DNA from: Bacillus sp. FJAT-25509
GTDB lineage: Bacteria; Bacillota; Bacilli; Bacillales; Bacillaceae_G
DNA length: 64,000 nt
Assembly: GCF_001420605.1 (NCBI RefSeq)
Contig: NZ_LJIZ01000019.1
Span: forward strand, 62,001 to 126,000
Direction: 5' to 3'
The notes under the pieces were generated by a model, which saw only the letters and a program-made list of their open reading frames with translations, ran no database searches and was not told the origin of the DNA. The position numbers and the translations under genes are program-made. Shown piece after piece: positions 17,530 to 27,148 of this stretch. The stretch's first letter is position 1. Each line of letters begins with the position of its first letter.

Positions 17530-17964
17530 TTATTTCACTAATCCGCCTCTTAACTTAGTTACACCAAATTCTAAATAACATTTTAAACAGCTAAGCATGA
17601 ATACCCAGCCTTCTTTATTATCGATTAAATGATGAACATATTCTGGGTTGCTTTCACTAAAGCCTTCTTCCACCACTTCAATAATTGTGTTATCTTGATC
17701 CTGTTCATTTAATGTGATCGTTACGATATTTCCTTCTTCTGTAGGTCCCCAAGCAAACACAATCTTTTTATTTTCATCAACTTCGATGATCTTTATTTTG
17801 CCTTCTGCATTGTAAAGATCGTATTTTAAAGTAATGACTTTTCCTTCTTCCCATCGTTCAGAGCTAGAAGAAAACCAAAAGTTACCTATTTTAGTTGGAT
17901 CAACAAATGCTTCAAATATGTCTTTTGCTGGTTTGAAAATATTAAACTTAGTCACATTATTCAT
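17530..17964 (-). CDS. SRPBCC / AHSA1-like domain protein
   Basis: A 144-residue soluble protein with the START-like helix-grip fold of the AHSA1 (Aha1-like) group: an N-terminal strand and amphipathic helix (AKDIFEAFVDPTKIGNFWF), a central beta sheet, and a C-terminal helix with NKEGWVFMLSCLKCYLE. Family members bind hydrophobic ligands or act in stress responses; no specific role can be given. A second, unrelated-context member is encoded at 44572. Confidence 0.82.
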   Translation of the reverse strand: MNNVTKFNIFKPAKDIFEAFVDPTKIGNFWFSSSSERWEEGKVITLKYDLYNAEGKIKIIEVDENKKIVFAWGPTEEGNIVTITLNEQDQDNTIIEVVEEGFSESNPEYVHHLIDNKEGWVFMLSCLKCYLEFGVTKLRGGLVK

Positions 17965-18133
17965 TTAAGTATCAGCTCACTTTCAAATAATTTCATATGT
18001 ATCATCATTGTCCTTACAAACTTATTTTAAACTGTTATCTTTTAATTGTGAATATTGAGTCGTAATATTCAGATAATAATCTTTTAACTATATCTAATAT
18101 TTTGTTCGTATTTTTGATAATAAACTAATATGC

Positions 18134-18159
18134 TAAAAAGGATAGGCGACTGCCTATCC
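18134..18159 (-). terminator. Intrinsic terminator of katA
   Basis: GGATAGGC (18140-18147) and GCCTATCC (18152-18159) form a perfect stem followed on the minus strand by CTTTTT. Confidence 0.8.
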
Positions 18160-18171
18160 CAATTTATACTT

Positions 18172-19743
18172 TTAATATCGATCCGATTCATGTCCCATAT
18201 TTTTGGCTTTGTCAGACGCTGCATCAGCTGCTTCAGTACTAGTGTGTTCAGTTCGATTACGATTCGCTTTTTCTAAACCTTCGCGCACTCTGCGTCCGTA
18301 TTCTTCATCAGCTTTTGTAAAATAACCGACCATCGCTTCTTGAATATGAGGCTTACATACTTTTAGTGCATTTACTAAATTTGAAATTAGTTCACTTTTT
18401 TCAGTTTCGTCGAAAGCACGGTAAGTATTACCAGCTTGGATAAAGTCGTTAGGTCGATCTATTTTTTGTCGTACTAACTTATTATTGTACGCAGGTTCAT
18501 GATCTTTTCCATCCTTTGGTGCTTCTTTTAATCCACCTAGTGATGAAGGTTCATAGTTTACATGTGGGTTTTGACCTGGCGCTGCGTCAACTTTATATTC
18601 CATTTGTCCATCACGTTGATTTGTTGCTACATGATTTTTTGGTGAATTAACTGGTAGTTGTAAGTAATTTGTTCCAACTCGATATCGTTGTGTATCTGAG
18701 TACGAAAAAGTACGACCTTGAAGTAATTTATCATCTGAAAAATCAAGTCCATCAACTATTACACCAGTCCCAAATGCAATTTGTTCAACTTCTGCAAAAT
18801 AGTTTTCTGGATTTTTGTTTAATACCATTTTTCCAACTGGTAAAAAAGGAAACTTTTCTGGATCCCATAGTTTTGTAGGATCAAGTGGATCAAAATCAAG
18901 CTCTGGATGCTCATCATCACTCATGATTTGGACACATAATTCCCATTCTGGATAATCGCCTTTCTCAATCGCCTCGTATAGGTCTTGAGTTGCATGATTA
19001 TAATTTGTAGATTGGATTTCATCTGCTTCATGTTGCGATAGATTTTTTATTCCATGTTTTAGCGGTTCCCAATGGTATTTAATGAGAACTGCCTCGCCAT
19101 CTTTGTTTACCCACTTATATGTATTAACACCGGACCCTTGCATTTGTCGATAGTTAGCTGGAATTCCCCATGGTGAAAAGAGAAATGTAACCATATGAGT
19201 AGATTCTGGTGTTAGATGAAGAAAGTCAAACATTCTTTCAGGATCAGGAAGGTTTGTTACTGGATCCGGTTTAAATGAGTGAACCATATCTGGAAACTTT
19301 AAAGGATCACGAATAAAAAAGATTTTCAAATTATTACCGACTAAATCCCAATTCCCATCTTCAGTATAAAACTTTGTAGCGAAACCACGTGGGTCACGTA
19401 AAGTTTCAGGAGAATGTCCACCACCTACAACTGTGGAAAATCGAACATACACAGGTGTTTTTTTTCCCTTTTCTTGAAATAATTTTGCTCTAGTATACTT
19501 AGAAATTGCGTTATCGCCTACTTTTCCATATGCCTCAAAATATCCTTGCGCTCCGGCTCCACGAGCATGCACAACACGTTCTGGAATTCGTTCACGGTCA
19601 AAATGAGAGATTTTTTCAAGAAAGTCATAGTTTTCTAAAGTTGTTGGTCCTCGATTACCAACAGTTCTTACATTTTGATTATCAGTTATTGGATGGCCTT
19701 GCCGATTCGTCAATATTTCTTCATGGTTCGCTTGATTATCCAT
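18172..19743 (-). CDS. katA: Haem catalase
   Basis: A 523-residue monofunctional catalase of small-subunit clade type. It has the distal His in the [18 protein letters not shown] motif near residue 55, the distal Asn segment [17 protein letters not shown], and the proximal haem Tyr in [13 protein letters not shown] near residue 340. It disproportionates hydrogen peroxide in the cytoplasm. I chose the ATG at 19743 because a TGGAGG site precedes it; an ATG four codons upstream overlaps that site. No convincing PerR box was found upstream. Confidence 0.95.
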   Translation of the reverse strand: MDNQANHEEILTNRQGHPITDNQNVRTVGNRGPTTLENYDFLEKISHFDRERIPERVVHARGAGAQGYFEAYGKVGDNAISKYTRAKLFQEKGKKTPVYVRFSTVVGGGHSPETLRDPRGFATKFYTEDGNWDLVGNNLKIFFIRDPLKFPDMVHSFKPDPVTNLPDPERMFDFLHLTPESTHMVTFLFSPWGIPANYRQMQGSGVNTYKWVNKDGEAVLIKYHWEPLKHGIKNLSQHEADEIQSTNYNHATQDLYEAIEKGDYPEWELCVQIMSDDEHPELDFDPLDPTKLWDPEKFPFLPVGKMVLNKNPENYFAEVEQIAFGTGVIVDGLDFSDDKLLQGRTFSYSDTQRYRVGTNYLQLPVNSPKNHVATNQRDGQMEYKVDAAPGQNPHVNYEPSSLGGLKEAPKDGKDHEPAYNNKLVRQKIDRPNDFIQAGNTYRAFDETEKSELISNLVNALKVCKPHIQEAMVGYFTKADEEYGRRVREGLEKANRNRTEHTSTEAADAASDKAKNMGHESDRY

Positions 19744-19817
19744 AATTGCCTCCATTCATACAAATACAAAATTTAGAATGTCCACAAAATTGGAAGCATA
19801 TGCAAATTTTTCCTGTT

Positions 19818-19866
19818 AGATGTATCCGATCAGTATAATTGAAAAGTTTACAATTTGGATACATCT
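19818..19866. promoter_or_regulatory. Inverted repeat spanning a promoter between katA and SH3 gene
   Basis: AGATGTATCC (19818-19827) and GGATACATCT (19857-19866) are perfect complements 29 bp apart and enclose a TATAAT hexamer (19835-19840). The position in a divergent promoter region suggests an operator or paired operator half-sites; the regulator is unknown. Confidence 0.4.
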
Positions 19867-19930
19867 CATGACTAATTTTGAAACATTAATTCAATATTAT
19901 TGAGATGTAAAGCGAGAGGGGGAATTTATA

Positions 19931-20458
19931 ATGAAGAAAAAATTATTAAAAGCTTTTGTATCAACGATGGCCTTATCCGGTGCATTATTATTTTCAAATG
20001 GTGTAGTAGCACAGCCGACAAATGTTAGTGCAGCGGTTTTAAATGCTCCGATTAGTGTATATGAGGTAACTGCAAGTGTATTAAACGTACGAAGTGCTCC
20101 AAATACAAGTTCAAAAGTAGTAGACACTTTAAGAAAGAAAGATCAAATTGAGATTGTAAAATACTATAATGCTAGCTGGGCACAAATTAAAACAACAACT
20201 ACTAAAAATGGTATAGCTTATGTAAGTACTAAATACTTACAAAAAGTACCAACTACTGTTACAACAAAATCTAATTTAAATTTACGTAGCGGTCCTAGTA
20301 CAAAAAATAAAATTCTTACGGTAATTCCTAAAGGTGCAAAAGTCAGCTTCCTTGGCTATCAAACTGAAGGGAAAACTCAAATTGATTATAATTGGGCAAT
20401 TGTTTCTTACAATGGTAAAAAAGGATTCGTGAGTACTAGTTATTTAAATATGAAATAA
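19931..20458 (+). CDS. Secreted protein with two bacterial SH3 (SH3b) domains
   Basis: A 175-residue exported protein. The signal peptide is cleaved near residue 35 (NVSAA). Two SH3b repeats follow, each with the VLNVRSAPNTSSKV / NLNLRSGPSTKNKI opening and ending in YVSTKYL / FVSTSYL. SH3b domains bind peptidoglycan peptides, so the protein probably associates with the cell wall. No catalytic domain is attached. GAGAGGGGG lies before the ATG. Confidence 0.9.
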   Translation: MKKKLLKAFVSTMALSGALLFSNGVVAQPTNVSAAVLNAPISVYEVTASVLNVRSAPNTSSKVVDTLRKKDQIEIVKYYNASWAQIKTTTTKNGIAYVSTKYLQKVPTTVTTKSNLNLRSGPSTKNKILTVIPKGAKVSFLGYQTEGKTQIDYNWAIVSYNGKKGFVSTSYLNMK

Positions 20459-20563
20459 CCAGAAATAGCTAGAACCAACAATTAAAATCAAAATGACGAT
20501 ATCGTAACAATACGATTAAAAAAGATTACCTTAACTCTGAGTTAGTTGTTTCCCTATTCCCCC

Positions 20564-20602
20564 AAAAAAAGAAAGTGAGCTTTTAGCTCACTTTCTTTTT
20601 TT
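20564..20602. terminator. Bidirectional intrinsic terminator
   Basis: GAAAGTGAGC (20571-20580) and GCTCACTTTC form a perfect 10-bp stem with a 5-nt loop, flanked by A7 and T7. It separates the convergent SH3b and cupin genes. Confidence 0.9.
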
Positions 20603-20606
20603 AGAC

Positions 20607-21128
20607 CTAATAAGGAAGAACCTTATAAGCTAATTTATTAATAATCTCTTTATGTTCAGGGTATTTATTATGTAATTGCTCTTGAGTAAATAATTCAAAG
20701 TCTTTAAAATCAAATCCAGGTGAAACCATGCAGCCAACTAAGGAAAAAGTATTTTCTTCCATAACTGATGAACCGAAAATTGAATTTTTAGGTACTAAAT
20801 ATTGAGGCACTTCTCCACTTTCTAAATTAAGTCCTAATTTTATTTCTTCGTATTGACCATTCTCATGAATAACATGAATCGTTAATGAACTGCCTGCATG
20901 GAAATACCATAATTCGTCAGACTTTAATCTGTGAAAATGAGAAATATCATGTGATTGTAGCAAAAAATATATACTAGTATAAAGTAATCTATGATCATCA
21001 TAATTTACGGTTAATTCACGATCAGATATTTGCTCCTTTGATTGATAGGTAGATTTGTAATATCCCCCTTCTGGATGTGCTTCTAGTTCAAGTTTAGAGA
21101 TCCAATATTCTGGATTATTGTTAAACAT
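20607..21128 (-). CDS. DUF985 cupin-domain protein
   Basis: A 173-residue protein of the cupin_5 (DUF985) family. It has the opening EYWISKLELEAHPEGGYYKSTYQS, the metal-site histidines in DISHFHRLKSDELWYFHAG, and the closing SLVGCMVSPGFDFKDFEL. Function of the family is unsettled; some members resemble sugar epimerase or glyoxalase-type enzymes. I chose the ATG at 21128 because AAAGGA lies 9 bases upstream and family members begin close to EYW. Confidence 0.85.
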   Translation of the reverse strand: MFNNNPEYWISKLELEAHPEGGYYKSTYQSKEQISDRELTVNYDDHRLLYTSIYFLLQSHDISHFHRLKSDELWYFHAGSSLTIHVIHENGQYEEIKLGLNLESGEVPQYLVPKNSIFGSSVMEENTFSLVGCMVSPGFDFKDFELFTQEQLHNKYPEHKEIINKLAYKVLPY

Positions 21129-21344
21129 TATATCAATCCTTTCTTTTACTTCTCCCACCATATTACCTTAATTTTTGTTATTTCTATGATAAATATGTTG
21201 AAAATTATCTTATTTTAATAAAGTGAATAGTATAAATTAATTGATGGAACATTCACGAAAAGTACAGAATTTTCCCAATATACAATTTAATAGAAATAGA
21301 TTACATTAAACTTAATAAATGAAAAAATATGGAGCGGAAGTTCG

Positions 21345-21797
21345 ATGTTTAAAAAAGGGATCATATATTTAGTGGCAATCTTTACGATTTCGATCATTAT
21401 TAACCAAACTATTTTGTCTAAAGATGAAAAACCGGAAGTTAAATTTGAGTTAGCAGATAAAACAATCCCTTATAAAATAGCAAATTATTCGTGGGGAAAA
21501 TTATTAGATAAAGATAAAGTAACAAATGGTACATATAAAAATCTTAAAGAAGAAGTAGCTATTCCAGCATTCGAAGGAGAGCTTCTAAAGATTTATTTTT
21601 CGGAACAACCCGAAAATGTGGAAATATTAGAGCGTAGTGGGACTAAAAAAACATATATTTATGACCATAATTTAGATAATTACGGAAGTTACTCTTTCCA
21701 ACTTGGATCTAAAAAAGGGGAAAGAATATATGAAGTAAAAGGTATTTGGAAGGGGAATAATTATTTTACTTATTTGATAAAAGTAAAGGTTATATAA
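21345..21797 (+). CDS. Membrane-anchored extracellular protein, unknown function
   Basis: A 150-residue protein with an N-terminal hydrophobic segment (about residues 5-24, preceded by MFKK) and no lipobox Cys, so it is anchored or secreted. The rest is beta-rich, with many Lys and Glu residues and motifs such as YKIANYSWGKLL. I do not recognise a family. It stands alone with its own terminator. Confidence 0.7.
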   Translation: MFKKGIIYLVAIFTISIIINQTILSKDEKPEVKFELADKTIPYKIANYSWGKLLDKDKVTNGTYKNLKEEVAIPAFEGELLKIYFSEQPENVEILERSGTKKTYIYDHNLDNYGSYSFQLGSKKGERIYEVKGIWKGNNYFTYLIKVKVI

Positions 21798-21806
21798 AAA
21801 TTAGGG

Positions 21807-21838
21807 CATTACTTCAAAATAAGAAGTAATGTTTTTTT
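21807..21838 (+). terminator. Intrinsic terminator
   Basis: CATTACTTC and GAAGTAATG form a perfect 9-bp stem followed by seven T. Confidence 0.88.
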
Positions 21839-21976
21839 ATTTCCACTAATTTTTAGTTACGATTAATTTCGAAAAAAAGTGTAAATGAGGTATAATATTA
21901 AATGGTAAATGTTTGGCGAAAGTCAAATACATAGTAAATTAATCGTAGATTTAAAGTTGAAAGAGAGTGGAACAAG

Positions 21977-22696
21977 ATGGGTCGTAAATGGAACAATATT
22001 AAAGAGAAGAAAGCTTCAAAAGATGCAAATACTAGTCGTATTTATGCAAAGTTTGGACGTGAAATATATGTAGCAGCGAAGCAAGGTGAGCCGGATCCAG
22101 AATCAAACCAAGCTTTAAAAGTTGTACTAGAGCGTGCGAAAACTTATAGTGTACCAAAGCATATTGTTGATCGTGCGATTGAAAAAGCAAAAGGTGGTTC
22201 TGAAGAAAGTTTTGATGAACTTCGTTACGAAGGTTTCGGACCAAATGGATCAATGGTAATTGTTGATGCGCTTACTAATAATGTAAACCGTACAGCTGCA
22301 GAGGTTCGTGCTGCATTTAGCAAAAACGGTGGTAACCTTGGGGTAACAGGTTCAGTATCATATATGTTCGATGCAACGGCTGTAATTGGACTTGAAGGTA
22401 AAACTTCTGATGAAGTGCTTGAAATCTTAATGGAAGCGGATGTTGATGTTCGCGATATTTTAGAAGAAGATGATGCTGTTATTGTTTATGCTGATCAAGA
22501 TCAATTCTATGCAATTCAAGAAGCGTTTAAAAACGTAGGTATTACTGAGTTTACAGTAGCTGAATTAACAATGTTAGCGCAAAGTGATGTAACTCTTCCA
22601 GAAGATGGTCTTGCAAAGTTCGAAAAAATGTTAGACGTTCTTGAAGATATAGAAGATGTTCAACGAGTTTACCACAATGTGGACTTAGGTGAATAG
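21977..22696 (+). CDS. yeeI: YebC/PmpR-family protein, YeeI type
   Basis: The 239-residue protein starts [20 protein letters not shown] and contains the family segments [22 protein letters not shown] and, at the end, [14 protein letters not shown]. The opening is that of the B. subtilis YeeI branch rather than YrbC. YebC proteins were long called transcriptional regulators and some are now known to help ribosomes through proline-rich stretches. A C-terminal remnant of a second copy lies at 26526. Confidence 0.92.
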   Translation: MGRKWNNIKEKKASKDANTSRIYAKFGREIYVAAKQGEPDPESNQALKVVLERAKTYSVPKHIVDRAIEKAKGGSEESFDELRYEGFGPNGSMVIVDALTNNVNRTAAEVRAAFSKNGGNLGVTGSVSYMFDATAVIGLEGKTSDEVLEILMEADVDVRDILEEDDAVIVYADQDQFYAIQEAFKNVGITEFTVAELTMLAQSDVTLPEDGLAKFEKMLDVLEDIEDVQRVYHNVDLGE

Positions 22697-22703
22697 AAGC
22701 TTA

Positions 22704-22725
22704 AAATGTTGATATAACAACATTT
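22704..22725 (+). terminator. Weak hairpin after yeeI
   Basis: AAATGTTG and CAACATTT pair around a 6-nt loop 8 bp after the yeeI stop codon, but no T run follows. Confidence 0.35.
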
Positions 22726-22923
22726 CTGCTGAGTTAACTCACCTAAAGTTGAGCATATTTTTGTTTAATTAATCATAATCAATTGAGATAAACTATAGCA
22801 AAGCTTTTTTCTAATGAAAAGGAGCATCGTTCAATTACGAGTAGCTAAGTAAAAATCAACCCGATTTTTACAGCCATGATTAAAGGTTTGAAAAAGAAAG
22901 ATATATTATAACAACTTAAATAA

Positions 22924-22962
22924 ACGGAACTTTCATTAATTTGGGAGTTCCGTATTTTTTTT
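22924..22962 (+). terminator. Intrinsic terminator
   Basis: ACGGAACT (22924-22931) and AGTTCCGT (22946-22953) form an 8-bp stem followed by ATTTTTTTTG. The stretch between yeeI and this site has no convincing gene, only a possible 12-codon reading frame at 22814. Confidence 0.75.
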
Positions 22963-23040
22963 GTTTAGCTATCCTGACAGGAAATTTGCTTCCATTAAAA
23001 TAATATTAATAATAATAATAATTTTAAAGGAGCTATTGAA

Positions 23041-23586
23041 ATGAATAAATACTTGAAAATTGGCCTGTTGATTGCAGGTTTGATTGCTGTTTCATTTGCA
23101 TCTTGGAAAGTAGTTAAAATTATTGCTTTCAAAAAGGAATATCATGTTGTAAATTTAAAATTTGATGCAGAAAAAATTCCTTCAATTACAAAATCAGGAG
23201 CAGATATTGCAAGGACACACGATATATTGAATAATTTAACTGGCTGGTTAAATTACCAACAATTTCAAAATCCAAAATCTTCAGCTTGGGAAGATAAAAA
23301 AGATGATTTAAATGCTGTATCTACATATTTTGAAAAATTGCTCAGTAAAACAGATAAAAATAGCGACTTATACGATGATTTAAATTTAGCAAACGAGCTA
23401 ATGAAATTAGCAAATGATAAAAAAGACGTAAAAGCTTTATTGTATACTCATCGAATAATGCACGATTTAGACAATAAGCTTAATTACAACCAAGGAAAGA
23501 TTGTTGTATTCAATAGTGCAAAGGCTGGAAATGGCAATGCAGAAAGAGTTGATAATTACATAGCATATTTGAATAAACATCAATGA
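23041..23586 (+). CDS. Membrane-anchored protein of unknown function
   Basis: A 181-residue protein with one N-terminal transmembrane helix (about residues 6-28) and a helical, charged extracytoplasmic domain. AAAGGAG precedes the ATG, itself preceded by an (ATA/AAT) trinucleotide run. I do not recognise a family. A short stem GATAGC/GCTGTC with T7 follows the stop codon. Confidence 0.7.
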   Translation: MNKYLKIGLLIAGLIAVSFASWKVVKIIAFKKEYHVVNLKFDAEKIPSITKSGADIARTHDILNNLTGWLNYQQFQNPKSSAWEDKKDDLNAVSTYFEKLLSKTDKNSDLYDDLNLANELMKLANDKKDVKALLYTHRIMHDLDNKLNYNQGKIVVFNSAKAGNGNAERVDNYIAYLNKHQ

Positions 23587-24111
23587 GATAGCTTAACGGC
23601 TGTCTTTTTTTATGTAGGCTCTGTTAAAGTAGATTGTTGATTATCTTATTCAACAAAATGGCAGATTAGTTTAAGTGAAAAGGTTCACAAATAGGTGCAT
23701 ATTCTAATATACAAAATATTTCTACTTTTATAAATAGGCTTGTACTTTTAGAAAAATTGATTAATAATATTTTTAGGTATTTATCGTTAGGTAAGTAATT
23801 TAACACCCTTTGAATATAGTGTGAATTACCTAAAATTTAATCAGTTTACTATTTCGAATTTTCAGACTTGGTGTTTTTTTTACAAATACTGATTATTTTG
23901 TGCTATTCTATTACAGAACTCAAATCTACATAATGTTATAGGATATGAATAATTTAGTTTTCTAGTTTCAAGCCTCTATTATAGGGCTACTTTTTTTATT
24001 TATCATTTGTCGAATTTTGTCGAGTTTTTGATTTATAAGAAATTGACAGAATAGTATAGGAATTAACTACGATTATCTGCACAAAGATTAACAACATGGG
24101 GAGGAATAGGA
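23587..24111 (+). other. Gene-free interval before the peptide symporter
   Basis: No reading frame of substance is present. It holds a small terminator just after the 181-residue gene, several T-rich tracts, and a TTGACA hexamer at 24043 that could be the -35 of the symporter promoter. I found no riboswitch I could name. Confidence 0.5.
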
Positions 24112-25500
24112 ATGAGCGTAGCAACTGAGACAAAAACAGCAAATCAACCAAATGCGAAAAAGAAACATCCACCAGGATTGTATTTGTTATTCGCTACAGA
24201 AGCATGGGAGCGCTTTAGTTATTATGGTATGCGTGCCCTTTTAGTACTATATTTAACAAGTACTGCCATCCAAGGTGGTCTAGGATTTAAAGAAAGTTTC
24301 GCACTTAGTCTGTATGGATTATTTACAGGTTTAGTATATTTCACACCAATCATAGGTGGTTGGTTAACAGATAACTTTATTGCAAAACGTACCGCTATTA
24401 CAATTGGTGGTATCATAATGGCAACTGGAAATATCGTTCTTTTCGGAATTAATAGTGCTACCGGTTTATATATTGGATTAACACTATTAATTATTGGTAA
24501 TGGATTCTTTAAACCAAATATTTCTACTCTTGTTGGTGAATTATACGATAAAGACGATAATCGTCGTGATGCAGCATTCACAATTTTCTACATGGGAGTT
24601 AACGTTGGTTCTTTCTTTGCTCCACTAGTGGTTGGTTATTTATCTTCAAACTTATTTGCTACACATTCTGGTGGAGTAACAACATTTGGATATAAATATG
24701 GCTTCTTAGCTGCAGCAATTGGTATGATTTTTGGACAAGTATTATTTAATGTACTTGGTAATAAATTTTTAGGGGATAAAGGTACAAAACCTAATGTTAA
24801 GGTTCTAAAAGAAAATGCAACAGCAATTGATAAAAAAATTCCTTTAACGAAAAAAGAAAAACAAAGGACGCTTGTTATTGTTATCTTAACTTGCTTTGTT
24901 GTTTTCTTTTGGGCAGGATTTGAACAAGCAGGTTCATCTTTAACACTTTATACTGATAAATTTATTAACAGACAAATTGGAAGCTTTACTGTTCCAACAG
25001 AATGGTTCGCATCAATTAACCCATTTTTTATCATTATACTTGCACCAATCCTTTCTTCTTTCTGGATTAAATTAGCACGTTCTGGTAAAAACATTAGCAT
25101 TCCTGCTAAAATGGCAATGGGTATTATTCTATTAGGCTGTGGGTTCATTTTCGTAATTCTTGCTGTTATGAAAACTGGTTCAGATCCAAATCACATTACT
25201 GTAAAAGCTAACATCATTTTCATGGTTATGACTTATTTCTTCCATACTTTAGGTGAACTAGTATTATCACCAGTTGGATTATCTGCAGTAAGTAAATACG
25301 CTCCATTAAAATATGCTTCACTTTTAATGGGTGTATGGACCTTATCAAGCTTCGTAGCAAACACATTAGCTGGTCAATTAGCAGCTTTGACAACAAGTTT
25401 AGGTATGCTTGAAGTATTCATGTATATCGGTGCTGTAGCTGTTGGAATAGGTTTAATCTTACTTGCTATCTCACCAAAATTAGCAAAAATGTTAGAGTAA
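24112..25500 (+). CDS. dtpT: POT/PTR family di-/tripeptide:proton symporter
   Basis: A 462-residue 12- to 14-helix MFS protein. It has the PTR signature EAWERFSYYGMRALLVLYL, with the ExxER proton-coupling motif near residue 32, and the second signature FTIFYMGVNVGSFFAPL near residue 160. It imports small peptides using the proton gradient. A GGGGAGGAATAGGA ribosome binding site precedes the ATG. It is a single-gene unit. Confidence 0.92.
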   Translation: MSVATETKTANQPNAKKKHPPGLYLLFATEAWERFSYYGMRALLVLYLTSTAIQGGLGFKESFALSLYGLFTGLVYFTPIIGGWLTDNFIAKRTAITIGGIIMATGNIVLFGINSATGLYIGLTLLIIGNGFFKPNISTLVGELYDKDDNRRDAAFTIFYMGVNVGSFFAPLVVGYLSSNLFATHSGGVTTFGYKYGFLAAAIGMIFGQVLFNVLGNKFLGDKGTKPNVKVLKENATAIDKKIPLTKKEKQRTLVIVILTCFVVFFWAGFEQAGSSLTLYTDKFINRQIGSFTVPTEWFASINPFFIIILAPILSSFWIKLARSGKNISIPAKMAMGIILLGCGFIFVILAVMKTGSDPNHITVKANIIFMVMTYFFHTLGELVLSPVGLSAVSKYAPLKYASLLMGVWTLSSFVANTLAGQLAALTTSLGMLEVFMYIGAVAVGIGLILLAISPKLAKMLE

Positions 25501-25544
25501 AGATATGGTTACCAACAAGAATGGATTTTGAGGTTCATTCAAAA

Positions 25545-25581
25545 GTAACAAAAAAACCATAAATATAGGCTTTTTTGTTAC
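25545..25581 (+). terminator. Hairpin terminator of peptide symporter gene
   Basis: GTAACAAAAAA pairs with TTTTTTGTTAC around a short loop 45 bp after the stop codon; the A and T tracts lie within the stem. Confidence 0.6.
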
Positions 25582-25788
25582 TAACATTAATGTTCGCGAA
25601 CAGTTGTTGAATTACAAAAAAAAACTATTTTGTTTACAAAAAAGTTAATTTGAAAAAAATAAGACTGCGAGTTGGAAATAATGACCCGTTTTGAAAAATG
25701 AAAATATACCAACAAAAGAAGATTTTCATGTAAGTGAAATAGATGAGCATATAGTAATATGAAAACCAATTAATTAAAGTATATAAAA

Positions 25789-25831
25789 AACAGCTTGCTG
25801 GATAACAAAATCTTAGCAAGCTGTTTTTTTA
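25789..25831 (+). terminator. Intrinsic terminator, orphan
   Basis: AACAGCTTGCT (25789-25799) and AGCAAGCTGTT (25815-25825) form a perfect 11-bp stem followed by T7. No plus-strand gene lies between it and the symporter terminator; the 25500-26018 interval otherwise holds nothing I can support. Confidence 0.75.
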
Positions 25832-26018
25832 TATGACAATTATAAATTTATAATGGCAAAATGCGAAAGTATTAAGGATTTTTTGCTTGAAAAGAAATTT
25901 TATAATTAAGATACAATTAAGGTGAAATTGTGAAGGTTTACACTTAAAGTAAATGGCAGTTTAGTTGCAAAAGAAATGTTATAATTTTTGATGAAGTATA
26001 CATGTTGGGAGTACTATT

Positions 26019-26273
26019 TTGATTAAAAATATTATTGATACAGGTGCGTATATACCGTTTATATTTGGAGGTTTTTTTGTAATATTAGGCATTCTGTTTA
26101 ATAAGTCTAAACATGATGTAATTAAAAAAGGAAACAAAAAGGGTAGAGAAGGGAGTAGCATTTTAGTTGAATTGGTTTATATAATTATTAGATTCTTACC
26201 TTGGCATATTGTAAAGGTGATAACTATATTATTTGGATTATTTTTTATTTGGTTAGCTATTATGACAATATAA
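26019..26273 (+). CDS. Small two-helix membrane protein, TTG start
   Basis: An 84-residue protein with two hydrophobic helices (about residues 8-27 and 60-83) separated by a Lys/Arg-rich linker (NKSKHDVIKKGNKKGREG). The TTG start is 8 bases after TGGGAG; no in-frame ATG is available. Family not recognised. Confidence 0.5.
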   Translation: MIKNIIDTGAYIPFIFGGFFVILGILFNKSKHDVIKKGNKKGREGSSILVELVYIIIRFLPWHIVKVITILFGLFFIWLAIMTI

Positions 26274-26321
26274 GTACTTATAAATAGTAAATAACAAATT
26301 TCCAATTTAAATTAATTAATA

Positions 26322-26344
26322 CAACTAACGCAATGCGTTAGTTG
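26322..26344. repeat. Perfect palindrome of 11-bp arms
   Basis: CAACTAACGCA and TGCGTTAGTTG flank a single central base. It lies in a gene-free stretch and lacks a T run, so it is not an obvious terminator. Confidence 0.6.
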
Positions 26345-26525
26345 AGCAACATGATCGACATACATTTATTTGGTGGCAGATACATACAAAGTATCTATTT
26401 AATTATGATAATCATAATTTTAATATAGATTTATGTAGGCGCTCAGCTTATGATAAATGTAGCGATTCAGACAGGAAAACAACGATTGAAAATACTGGTG
26501 TTTCAACGTTTTTCATAAAATAACA

Positions 26526-26570
26526 GAAGATGTTCAACGTGTTTACCACAATTTAGATTTAGGTGAATAG
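26526..26570 (+). pseudogene. Remnant of a second yeeI, last 14 codons
   Basis: The 45 bases read [14 protein letters not shown] and stop, nearly the same as the end of YeeI at 22652-22696; similarity at DNA level fades outside about 50 bp. No start codon or body of the gene is present. A strong terminator follows 29 bp later, as expected for a gene end left behind by a deletion. Confidence 0.75.
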
Positions 26571-26598
26571 AAAACAATAAACACAATGAAGTAAGATC

Positions 26599-26650
26599 AA
26601 CGCGTTCATATAGATGAATTAATTTTCATCTGTATGAACGCGTTTTTTGT
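26599..26650 (+). terminator. Long intrinsic terminator
   Basis: AACGCGTTCATATAGATGAA (26599-26618) pairs over 20 bp, with one G-T pair, with 26625-26644, and TTTTTTG follows. Upstream there is only the yeeI remnant. Confidence 0.88.
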
Positions 26651-26796
26651 TTTTTGAAATAAGCATTTGCTCATAGAATTTTTATGATCCATAAGTGGCA
26701 GACAGGAAAATATGAATAGTACAGAGAATAGTATTGTTAGTCAAGATTTGCTAAAGAATTATCGAATATCATTTCAATTTGAGGAGATCTATACAT

Positions 26797-27084
26797 ATGG
26801 ATAAATTATTAAAAAACGGGTACAAGGCATTTAAGTACACGGCTCTAAGAATTGGTGTATTTTTGTTAGTTTTAGCAACTCCAGTAGGTATTTTAATGAG
26901 CTTTAATGCTAATGCCGATGAGCGACAAGAACAAGAAATAAATTATTATGAACAATCCGTTGGCGAAAAAGGATTGAAGCTAGAAGAGCAACGAAGAAAT
27001 GAGGTTATTCAAATTAAAAATAGCTCAACAGGCTTTGAATCCGCAGCTACCTGTGATGCTGGCTCAAACTCGGTATGTGATTAA
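26797..27084 (+). CDS. Small membrane-anchored or secreted protein with Cys-containing tail
   Basis: A 95-residue protein with a basic N-terminus, one hydrophobic helix (about residues 15-40, ending NANA as a possible signal peptidase site), a charged middle and the C-terminus AATCDAGSNSVCD with two cysteines. I chose the ATG at 26797 because GAGGAG lies 10 bases upstream. The gene precedes a TPR-like gene by 64 bp and may form a unit with it. No family recognised. Confidence 0.6.
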   Translation: MDKLLKNGYKAFKYTALRIGVFLLVLATPVGILMSFNANADERQEQEINYYEQSVGEKGLKLEEQRRNEVIQIKNSSTGFESAATCDAGSNSVCD

Positions 27085-27148
27085 AATTATTTTGCATTCC
27101 TAGATTTTGGGGTAATAATTCTTGATTTTATTTATGGAGGAGTAAATT

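Noticed and set aside
22814-22852. Twelve-codon leader-peptide-like frame after yeeI
   Set aside because: No downstream gene to control, and the internal AAAGGAG could be chance in AT-rich sequence.
23857-23871. CodY-like box before the peptide symporter
   Set aside because: Only the first ten bases fit AATTTTCNGAAAATT; the right half does not match.
24222-24581. 119-codon minus-strand frame inside the peptide symporter gene
   Set aside because: Antisense shadow; the plus-strand protein carries the PTR signatures there.
26274-26796. Mobile element at the yeeI remnant
   Set aside because: No transposase, integrase or paired terminal repeats were found; only a gene tail, a palindrome and short repeats.
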